8,565 nucleotides of DNA from Candidatus Woesearchaeota archaeon. Its GTDB lineage: Archaea; Nanobdellota; Nanobdellia; Woesearchaeales; SM23-78. The translations under genes and the position numbers were made by a program. The notes beneath the pieces were generated by a model that ran no database searches, had not been told where the DNA came from, and saw only the letters and a program-made list of their open reading frames with translations. Shown one piece after another: positions 1-5,552 of this stretch (positions are counted from its first letter, which is position 1; each line of letters starts with the position of its first letter). The DNA is taken from assembly GCA_019322375.1 (NCBI GenBank), contig JAHWIP010000081.1, positions 1-8,565 on the forward strand, given 5' to 3'.

Positions 1-1031
1 ACCTTTGCATCTTTAAAGACAAGCTCTGCATTTTTGAAACTTTCTTTGTAAAAGGTGTAATCCTTTTTTTTCAAAGATCTTTTGGCATAGTTGACAGTGG
101 TGACAACAGCCCGGTACTCTAGGTCATCTTTTAAGAATATAGCAGGATAAGGCTCTAATTGTTTTATGTTTATTTTGTTGAAGTACCTTAGCTTCTCACG
201 TGTATATATGAACCGATAAATGTCCTGTCTTAGTTTATCCCAGTACGCTATTGGTTTTTTGGCAGGCAGATGTTTTATTTTTAATTTATTGTCAAGGAGA
301 AACTCAAAGCTGAATTGCTTGGCGTTTATCATATAATCTGTGTCTTCCCCTCTTAGGCAGTTTGGGTCAAAGGGTATCTTGGTGTAGATGTTCTTATGCA
401 AAACCATTATTCCTCCAAAGGCCATTGTTGTTTGGTTCAATCTTTTCTTTGATTTGATTATCTTTTCCAATGCTTCATTTATGTATGTTTCCTTTAACCA
501 TAGCTTTCTTTTTATAGGACTTTTTTGAATCAATTTATAATCAGTGCCTTCATATATGTAATATCCTGTTTTACCATATAAGATTTTTTTCCTATATTTT
601 TCCCCTACAAATTCTAAGGTTCTATCAATAAATTTTTTATTCTCGACCACTTCATCATCATCAATCATCAAAATGACTTTTGACCTTAAAATGTTGGCAA
701 CAATCAGCATGATATTCCGAAGATTTGAGTAACCCTTAAAAGTAAGTCTTTGAGCAATCCCATTAAATTCCTTATTAAGCAAGAAATCACACAGAAACTG
801 AATATCGAGCACAGTAACCTGCATAATCTCCTAGTAGGCCTTAAATTTTTGAATGAGTTTATTATAACCTTCAGTAACTTTATCATTAAGAGGGTCATTT
901 GTATTAAATATTATTACCCTGAATTTATCTGAAGGTAATTTCAAAAAACTATTTAATAACCTTGCAAGTATGTACTGATTCTTAATTTTCTTACCATACG
1001 AAGGAATACATATAGTTAGTTTTTGCTGCAT
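1..1031 (-). CDS. GT-A glycosyltransferase paralogue with an in-frame TAG (possible pseudogene), 3' end outside window
   Basis: Read leftward from the ATG at 1031-1029, the frame is open to the window edge (about 343 codons) except for one TAG at codon 67 (833-831). The first 66 residues look like a family 2-type glycosyltransferase N-terminus (KLTICIPSYG near residue 4). The frame after the TAG matches the upstream neighbour (1016-2152) colinearly: LMIDDDEVVE at about 121-130 (DXD-like nucleotide-sugar/metal site), GKTGYYI, LWLKETYINEA, RGEDTDYMINA from about 227 (the 'ED' catalytic-base region), IKHLP, and a YRFIYTREK/NYAK helical tail. The distance from DKV to IDDDE is only about four residues longer than in the neighbour, so nothing large is missing at the TAG. 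The start overlaps the neighbour's stop by 16 bases, suggesting translational coupling. A GGAG followed by ATG (824-822) lies just after the TAG, so reinitiation of a split protein is possible. Family membership is well supported; whether the gene is functional, split, recoded or dead is open. Sugar and acceptor are unknown. Confidence 0.75.
831..833 (-). other. In-frame amber codon within glycosyltransferase gene
   Basis: Context on the minus strand is TAC TAG GAG ATT ATG. I checked every codon of this frame from 830 down to 3 and found no other stop. Protein similarity to the adjacent paralogue continues in the same frame on the far side, so a substitution, not a frameshift, separates the halves. 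A single base change (for example from CAG, AAG, GAG, TGG or TAT) would create it. Confidence 0.85.
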
Positions 1032-2152
1032 TTTTTAGTGTATCTTTCCCATTCTTTCTGAAATTTAAAATATTTTCTTGCACTCTTTTTTGCATATTCG
1101 CGCGCATCATCTAATATCTCAGAAGCATTCTTCAGATATTTCTGGCAGTCTCTATATCGTCCTATTCTCAGGTTTGCCTTTGCATAGTTAACATTGGTCT
1201 TGATTATTTTCCTTACAAGGTTCTTTCTTAAGAAATATGCAGGATAAGGACTGATATCTCTTATACTAACATTCAAATATTGCATTTTTTCCCTTAAATA
1301 AATAAACCGGTACATATCTTGTCTAAGCTTACTCCAGTAAGGTTTCATCTTCTTTGGAGGTAAATGTTTTATTGTAAACAGTTTATCCATTAAAAACAAA
1401 TATCCCGAGTGTATGGCATTAATCATATAATCAGTGTCCTCCCCACGGGTATTATACGGGTCAAAAGGAACTTTTCTAAATAACTCAGAATTTATAACCA
1501 TGTTGCCTCCTAATGCTATTGTGGTATGATTAAACCTTTGCTTATGCTTAATTGCTTTAATAATTGCTTTGTTAATGTATGTCTCCTTAAGCCAGAATTT
1601 CCTAATTTCAGGATTAAGCTGGGTTAATTTATAAGAACCATTTTTATGAATATAATATCCTGTTTTTCCTAAGAGGGGTTTGCCCTTTATTTTCAGACCA
1701 ATTCCTTCAAAGGCTTTCTTAAAGTAATTATCATCTTCAACTACTTCGTCATCATCAATCATCAAGATGTTATCATACCCTTGTTTTAATCCATAAATAA
1801 GACCCATATTACGGACATTTCCATAATCTTTAACATTAACATGTCTTCTGAATTCTGGTGTCAGGTTTAGTCTTCTTAACTCATTTATTATTTTCTTATA
1901 ATCTTCTCTATTAAAAACATGGATATTTAATTTTGGAAATTTTTCTGTTATATGTTTTACCTTGTCCTCTATACTCTTATGTAAAGGCACTGGCAGAATC
2001 AACACATCATGTTTCATTTTCTTGCTAATAAAACTCCTCAGCGTCCTTCCAAGTGTTCCCCTTTTAGAATATAACATAGGATGATCAAAAACACTGCTTT
2101 CTTTTTCCTTTTCAAAAGTCCAATAAGTAGGAATAAAAACTAGGTTTTTCAT
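1016..2152 (-). CDS. GT-A fold glycosyltransferase (family 2-like), 378 aa
   Basis: Predicted to transfer a sugar from a nucleotide-sugar donor; donor and acceptor cannot be read from the sequence. The N-terminus (LVFIPTYW, residues 4-11) is the first beta strand of a GT-A fold. LMIDDDEVVED (130-140) is the acidic DXD-like metal/donor site. RGEDTDYMINA (236-246) fits the acceptor-side ED motif of inverting family 2 enzymes. HLPPKK (263-268) and a basic helical C-terminus (about 275-378, rich in Lys, Arg and Tyr) follow. There is no signal peptide or clear membrane helix, so it is probably cytosolic or attached to the membrane face through the basic tail. The gene ends in TAA and overlaps the start of a close paralogue by 16 bases, which points to tandem duplication and co-transcription. 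The region between about residue 12 and 34 has no counterpart in the paralogue. Surface polysaccharide, glycolipid or protein glycosylation are all possible. Confidence 0.85.
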   Translation of the reverse strand: MKNLVFIPTYWTFEKEKESSVFDHPMLYSKRGTLGRTLRSFISKKMKHDVLILPVPLHKSIEDKVKHITEKFPKLNIHVFNREDYKKIINELRRLNLTPEFRRHVNVKDYGNVRNMGLIYGLKQGYDNILMIDDDEVVEDDNYFKKAFEGIGLKIKGKPLLGKTGYYIHKNGSYKLTQLNPEIRKFWLKETYINKAIIKAIKHKQRFNHTTIALGGNMVINSELFRKVPFDPYNTRGEDTDYMINAIHSGYLFLMDKLFTIKHLPPKKMKPYWSKLRQDMYRFIYLREKMQYLNVSIRDISPYPAYFLRKNLVRKIIKTNVNYAKANLRIGRYRDCQKYLKNASEILDDAREYAKKSARKYFKFQKEWERYTKKCSKN

Positions 2153-2215
2153 TTTAAATTATTTAAATTAAAATCTATCAACATATGAATCTATAAACCG
2201 GGTTTTATAAAGGTT
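2153..2215. promoter_or_regulatory. Divergent promoter region between glycosyltransferase and coiled-coil gene
   Basis: This 63-base gap is very AT-rich and must hold promoters for both directions. Candidate TATA elements are CTATAAA near 2191-2197, which reads TTTATAG on the minus strand about 43 bases from the ATG at 2152, and TTTTATAA at 2203-2210. AT-rich TTTAAATT tracts near 2153-2169 are too close to the minus-strand start to serve it. I cannot decide which box serves which gene. Confidence 0.35.
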
Positions 2216-2632
2216 ATGTTTCCAGACAACAAAATATTTAATAAGCAAATACCAACAAGCTTAATTATGCCTGCTATTGTTGATAACAGCGAAATCTTTG
2301 AACTCTCTGGTTATCTTAACAAGATGTCGTTCAGATTAGAGAGTCTTCAGAACACAGCATCCCAGTTATCAGTTCAGATAGACCATTCTATTTCTGGTTC
2401 ACAAAATCAGAAGAAAGAGTTCGTAAGCGCTTTGGGAGTGATAAAAAAAGAGGTTGATGGCATAAAAGAAGAGGTGCGCTCAGTACAAAAAACAATTCTA
2501 GAAATAATTGAGCAGTTAAAAAGCAGTGTAAAAACAGAGGAGCTGGCGCGTTTTAAGAAAAGAATAGATCTCTGGAACCCAGAAGGGCTTGTTACAAGAA
2601 GAGAGGTTGAGAGAGTGCTTAGAGAGCTTTGA
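2216..2632 (+). CDS. Small coiled-coil protein of unknown function, up to 138 aa
   Basis: I do not recognise a family. The protein is soluble and charged with no signal peptide. Residues about 28-108 look helical with heptad-like spacing (SFRLESLQNTASQLSVQI, then KKEVDGIKEEVRSVQKTI), suggesting a dimeric coiled coil. The C-terminus (KKRIDLWNPEGLVTRREVERVL) resembles a short helix-turn-helix-like cap. The first ATG (2216) has only a weak AAAGG upstream. A TATA-like TTTTATAA at 2203-2210 would start transcription beyond that ATG, so the internal ATG at 2267 (residue 18, MPAIVDNSEIFEL) is a serious alternative start and would give 121 residues. It ends in TGA two bases before the end of the convergent DUF1385 gene. 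A structural or scaffold role is only a guess. Confidence 0.7.
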   Translation: MFPDNKIFNKQIPTSLIMPAIVDNSEIFELSGYLNKMSFRLESLQNTASQLSVQIDHSISGSQNQKKEFVSALGVIKKEVDGIKEEVRSVQKTILEIIEQLKSSVKTEELARFKKRIDLWNPEGLVTRREVERVLREL

Positions 2633-2634
2633 GC

Positions 2635-3585
2635 TTACTTATTAACAACCCCTTTCAGCGCCTTAATTGCCACTTCTATCTGCGTATCATCAGGTTCCCT
2701 GGTTGTGAGTTTCTGAACAAGCAGGCCAGGAGCTGCCAGTATTTTTGTAAGAGGCTTATCAGGATGTTTTCCTGTGAGCTTAATCCATTCATAGGCAATT
2801 CCTGCAATTATTGGCAGGAAAAGTATTCTGATTAAGAGCTTAAGCCAGAAATTGGTTTCTAAAGGTATTAGCAGATAGAATAATATGCTTAGAAGTATCA
2901 CTAACAGCAGAAAGGTTGTTCCGCATCTTGGATGTGCAGTTGAGTAATTTTTAACATTTTTCAGGGTGAGCTTTTTATTGTGCTCATAGCAGTAAACAGT
3001 TTTGTGCTCTGCTCCATGGTACTGGAATAATATTTTAACATCCTTTATTAATGAAATTGCAAGGATGTATAATATGAGTATTGCGAACTTGGTTAACCCA
3101 TCTATCAGGTTGAACAAGATATTGCTTCCTGCAAGTTTATTTTTAAGAAGAGTGGCTATTCCCAAGGGTATGAACTTGAATAAAAGAAGAGCAAACAGGA
3201 TTGATATCACAAAGGTTACAACTAGTTCAAGGGTTCCTAATTCCTGTTTTTTTCTTTGTTTTTTCTTTTTTGTTTTTTCTTTTGTTTTTTCTTTTTTGCT
3301 TATTTCTTCCATCTGCTGATTAGCAGCAAAAGTAAGAGCTCTATAGCCTAAAACCATGGTCTCAACAAGCACAATTATCCCTCTGATAAAAGGCAACCCC
3401 AGAATTTTATTCTTCTTGGTTCTTGAGATGTATTTTTCTTTTTTTAGAATAATTTTTCCATCAGGCTTTCTGACAGCAACAGCATACTTATCCCCTGTTC
3501 TCATAAGAACTCCTTCAATAACAGCCTGGCCTCCAATCATTAGCTCGGGCTTTTTTTGTTTGCTTCTTCCCTTTTTCCTAGCCAT
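2635..3585 (-). CDS. DUF1385 / YqhQ-family integral membrane protein, 316 aa
   Basis: The family is recognised from several conserved blocks: IGGQAVIEGVLMR (17-29), LPFIRGIIVLVETM (64-77), YHGAEHKTVYCYE (189-201), AHPRCGTTF (217-225) and the C-terminal TREPDDTQIEVAIKALKGVV (295-314). Length is close to Bacillus YqhQ (about 320 residues). Hydrophobic segments lie near 66-86, 118-147, 155-180, 224-240 and 247-268, so it is a polytopic membrane protein. The His/Glu/Cys-rich motifs on the HGAEH and HPRCGT segments look like a metal or catalytic site, but the biochemical function is not established. A lysine-rich stretch (97-114), coded by an almost pure purine tract, forms a cytoplasmic-type linker. 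The ATG at 3585 has no ribosome binding site and sits about 27 bases from a TATA box, which fits a leaderless mRNA. DUF1385 is best known from bacteria, so its presence here is of interest. Confidence 0.88.
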   Translation of the reverse strand: MARKKGRSKQKKPELMIGGQAVIEGVLMRTGDKYAVAVRKPDGKIILKKEKYISRTKKNKILGLPFIRGIIVLVETMVLGYRALTFAANQQMEEISKKEKTKEKTKKKKQRKKQELGTLELVVTFVISILFALLLFKFIPLGIATLLKNKLAGSNILFNLIDGLTKFAILILYILAISLIKDVKILFQYHGAEHKTVYCYEHNKKLTLKNVKNYSTAHPRCGTTFLLLVILLSILFYLLIPLETNFWLKLLIRILFLPIIAGIAYEWIKLTGKHPDKPLTKILAAPGLLVQKLTTREPDDTQIEVAIKALKGVVNK

Positions 3586-3608
3586 AACTTTGTTCTTATT
3601 AGGTAATA

Positions 3609-3616
3609 TTTATAAA
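3609..3616. promoter_or_regulatory. Palindromic TATA box (TTTATAAA) between divergent DUF1385 and DUF357 genes
   Basis: TTTATAAA reads the same on both strands. Its centre (3612.5) is 28.5 bases from the A of the DUF357 ATG (3641) and 27.5 bases from the A of the DUF1385 ATG (3585). Archaeal transcription normally starts about 25-30 bases from the TATA centre, so both mRNAs would be leaderless. Neither start has a Shine-Dalgarno sequence. A second AT-rich box (ATATATAT, 3630-3637) could instead serve the minus strand with a short leader. Confidence 0.55.
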
Positions 3617-3640
3617 GCTTGCGTACCAATATATATTTTT

Positions 3641-3952
3641 ATGGGAGGGGAAGATAAAAAAGCTAAGAAAATCAATCTTGTGTGCGATAAAAGACTGGAT
3701 AAATATTTTGACATAACTCAGAGAGCGCTTGACAAGGTTAAGGAGAGTGATAAAGACAAGGAACATGCCAAAGAAGCAGCAGACTTTATTGACATGGCAG
3801 AGAGATATTTTTCAGATGCAAAGCATTTCAGAGAGCAAGGCAACTATGTGTTAGCACTGGCAGCTGTTAATTATGCACATGCCTGGATAGATGCAGGAGC
3901 AAGAATAGGCTTGTTCAAAGTAAAGGATTCAGAGTTGTTTGCTAGCGACTGA
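3641..3952 (+). CDS. DUF357 family protein, 103 aa
   Basis: The body matches the archaeal DUF357 family: a helical bundle with KYFDITQRALDKVK (21-34), DMAERYFSDAKHF (51-63), QGNYVLALAAVNYAHAWIDA (66-85) and a terminal GLFKV (90-94). Only archaeal members are known to me and their function is not defined. I chose the ATG at 3641 (MGGEDKKAKK) because family similarity begins after it and a TATA box lies 28 bases upstream, consistent with a leaderless start. The same frame stays open upstream to 3356, but that extension lies antisense to the DUF1385 gene and reads as low-quality hydrophobic sequence. The protein is soluble, has one Cys (15), and ends in TGA. It diverges from DUF1385 and precedes a small membrane protein by 78 bases with a separate promoter. 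Confidence 0.88.
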   Translation: MGGEDKKAKKINLVCDKRLDKYFDITQRALDKVKESDKDKEHAKEAADFIDMAERYFSDAKHFREQGNYVLALAAVNYAHAWIDAGARIGLFKVKDSELFASD

Positions 3953-3984
3953 ATAGCAAATTATTTAAATAACCCCTTTATTTT

Positions 3985-4023
3985 CTATATAAGAATAAGT
4001 TAAATTAATTAAACAAGGGGGTG
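3985..4023 (+). promoter_or_regulatory. TATA box and ribosome binding site of the DUF4870-like gene
   Basis: CTATATAA at 3985-3992 is a good archaeal TATA box. Start of transcription is expected near 4014-4016, giving a leader of about 15 bases. That leader carries AGGGGGTG (4016-4023), one mismatch from the ideal AGGAGGTG, seven bases before the ATG at 4031. Confidence 0.6.
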
Positions 4024-4030
4024 TGTTTTT

Positions 4031-4381
4031 ATGGCTAAGAAGAAAGCAGCTAAATCTGGGGGTGCTGATGAGGCAAAACTATGGGCTATTTTATCAGCTG
4101 TGTTTTTAATATTGTTCTTTATTCCTCTGTGGGTTATTAAGCCCAGAAAGGATTATGCTGTTTACTATGGAAAGCAGGCATTTATGTTGTTAATAACAGC
4201 TATTGCTGTTCAGATTGTAGGCGCTATAATTCCTTTTATTGGCTGGTGGATAATCTTGCCTTTAGGCAGCTTAGCAGTTTTTATCCTGTGGATTATAGGC
4301 ATTGTTAATGCAGCCAGTGACAAGAAAAAGCCATTGCCAGTGATTGGCAAATTAGCAATTGACTGGTTTAAGAGTCTTTGA
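4031..4381 (+). CDS. DUF4870/Tic20-like small membrane protein, 116 aa
   Basis: A short basic N-terminus (MAKKKAAKSGG) precedes three predicted membrane helices at about 17-36, 48-69 and 72-93. Between helices 1 and 2, PRKDYAVYYGKQAFMLL (38-54) matches the conserved 'FHAKQA' segment of the DUF4870/Tic20-type family. After helix 3, IVNAASDKKKPLPVIGKLAI (91-110) matches its 'AAxxGKxYRLPLIG' tail. Members are widespread in bacteria and archaea; their role is not settled, and the Tic20 name reflects fold similarity to a chloroplast import component, not shown activity. A strong ribosome binding site and a dedicated TATA box point to an independently and probably well expressed gene. It ends in TGA and converges on cbf5. 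Confidence 0.82.
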   Translation: MAKKKAAKSGGADEAKLWAILSAVFLILFFIPLWVIKPRKDYAVYYGKQAFMLLITAIAVQIVGAIIPFIGWWIILPLGSLAVFILWIIGIVNAASDKKKPLPVIGKLAIDWFKSL

Positions 4382-4390
4382 TTAAGATTC

Positions 4391-4426
4391 AAAATTTTGT
4401 TATTTTTTTTCTTTTAAATTTATTTT
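4391..4426 (+). terminator. T-rich termination tract after the DUF4870-like gene
   Basis: Starting ten bases after the TGA there are repeated T runs (including an eight-T run near 4403-4410 and a six-T run near 4423-4428). Archaeal RNA polymerase terminates at such U-rich tracts without needing a hairpin. The tract fills the gap before the convergent cbf5 stop. Confidence 0.5.
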
Positions 4427-5422
4427 TTATTTCTCACAATAAACCCCAGGACTCATAAATACCTGCTCGTGTTTTAAGAACAAGCCCTTGTTTTTTTCCA
4501 TTACTTCTTGGGTGCTCATCTGGGCTATGCCAACACTTACAAGCTCGTCTTTAAGAGTTATGACAGCAACTTTGTCACTTGGTTTTATTCCTTCTTCTAT
4601 CTTTGATATGCCAGGAACATTAAGAAAAGCTCCGTGGCAGAGGGTGTCAACAGTGCTGCCAAGAACCCAAACCTTAGGCAGGTGCCTGACTCCGGCTTCA
4701 ACTGGCATGACCAGTTTTCTCAGTTCTTTATCATTATTCTTTTCCTTAAAATAATAATAAGCATCTGTTAAGTCCTGCAAGGTGCAGATTGTTTCCTCAC
4801 TAAAAGGGCCTGCTCTTGTTCTTCTGAGCTCAAGCATGTGAGCTCCTGTTCCTAGTTGCTTGCCAATATCAGAGCACAGCTTCCTTATATATGTGCCTGC
4901 CTGGCACCCTGTTCTGAAAAGCACATTCTTGCCAGCTATTTCAATTATATCAATATAATATATAGTTCTTTTTCTTTGCTGCCTTTTAACAGCGCTTCTG
5001 ACAGGAGGAAGCTGGTCAATCTCACCCACAAAGCCCTTAATAATCTTTCTGAGTTTTTTCTCATCAAAATCATCATGAATTCTCATTAAACAAATATATT
5101 CCTTGCCAGCAGGAAGAAGCGACTGCACAATCCTTGTGCCTTTGCCAAGAGCAACAGGCAGCACACCAGTAACCTTTGGGTCAAGAGTGCCTGAATGCCC
5201 TGCTTTTTTAATATGAAGAATGTTCTTAACATAAGAGCTTACCTGGTGGCTGCTAGGACCAGAAGGCTTGTCAATATTGACAATGCCATAATCCAGGAGT
5301 TCTTTGGTGCTTCTCTGGCTTGGTTCGCATCCATACTCAGAACTAGGCTTAGCATCCTTTTTAACAAGCACTTTTCTCTTTTTCATCCAAGGAAATACAT
5401 TAGGCATACAAAGAGAAATCAT
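4427..5422 (-). CDS. cbf5: Cbf5, tRNA/rRNA pseudouridine synthase of H/ACA RNPs
   Basis: Cbf5 converts uridine to pseudouridine, guided by H/ACA small RNAs in complex with Nop10, Gar1 and L7Ae; the archaeal enzyme can also modify tRNA U55 without a guide. The TruB-like catalytic domain begins near YGIVNIDKPSGPSSHQV (45-61). The signature GHSGTLDPKVTGVLPVALG (75-93) contains the catalytic Asp81. Further conserved blocks are LPAGKEYICLM (103-113), QLPPVRSAVKRQQR (137-150), GTYIRKLCSDIG (176-187) and GAHMLELRRTRAGPF (193-207). A C-terminal PUA domain spans about 247-325 (HLPKVWV, HGAFLNVPGI, LKDELVSVGIAQM, KGLFLKHEQVFM). Length (331) and start agree with Pyrococcus Cbf5 (about 340), with only a short tail missing. 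Met6 is an alternative start. A TATA-like AAAATATG centred about 25 bases upstream on the minus strand fits a leaderless mRNA. Other H/ACA genes are not in the window. Confidence 0.96.
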   Translation of the reverse strand: MISLCMPNVFPWMKKRKVLVKKDAKPSSEYGCEPSQRSTKELLDYGIVNIDKPSGPSSHQVSSYVKNILHIKKAGHSGTLDPKVTGVLPVALGKGTRIVQSLLPAGKEYICLMRIHDDFDEKKLRKIIKGFVGEIDQLPPVRSAVKRQQRKRTIYYIDIIEIAGKNVLFRTGCQAGTYIRKLCSDIGKQLGTGAHMLELRRTRAGPFSEETICTLQDLTDAYYYFKEKNNDKELRKLVMPVEAGVRHLPKVWVLGSTVDTLCHGAFLNVPGISKIEEGIKPSDKVAVITLKDELVSVGIAQMSTQEVMEKNKGLFLKHEQVFMSPGVYCEK

Positions 5423-5552
5423 GCCTTTGCTTAAAAAGATTATGCATATTTTGCTCTAAGACTTTGAAAAAAACTAAAACTATAAAAAGTCATTTATATA
5501 AGAACAACAACACTATAAGATAAATACGAAAAATTCACAAGGAGTTGATAAA
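5423..5552. promoter_or_regulatory. Divergent promoter region of cbf5 and the Cys-rich surface protein
   Basis: For the plus strand, TTTATATA at 5493-5500 is a strong TATA box predicting transcription start near 5522-5525. The leader carries AGGAGTTGAT (5540-5549), one mismatch from the full archaeal anti-16S match, with its GGAG core eight bases before the ATG at 5553. For the minus strand, CATATTTT at 5443-5450 (AAAATATG on that strand) lies about 25 bases from the cbf5 ATG. The contrast of a leadered, SD-bearing surface gene and an SD-less housekeeping gene is visible directly. Confidence 0.6.

Noticed and set aside
435..441. GGTTCAA, resembling a tRNA T-arm
   Set aside because: No matching stems or anticodon arm nearby, and it lies within conserved glycosyltransferase codons.
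704..932. Short frames on both strands near the amber codon
   Set aside because: They are out of frame with the glycosyltransferase homology, which continues through this stretch in a single frame.
3356..3640. N-terminal extension of the DUF357 frame to an ATG at 3356
   Set aside because: The extension is antisense to well-supported DUF1385 codons, family similarity starts only after 3641, and a TATA box lies at the right distance from 3641.
3971..4021. CCCCTT/AAGGGG inverted pair that could hide the ribosome binding site of the DUF4870-like gene
   Set aside because: The CCCCTT half lies upstream of the TATA box, so it should not be in the transcript; the match is only six bases.
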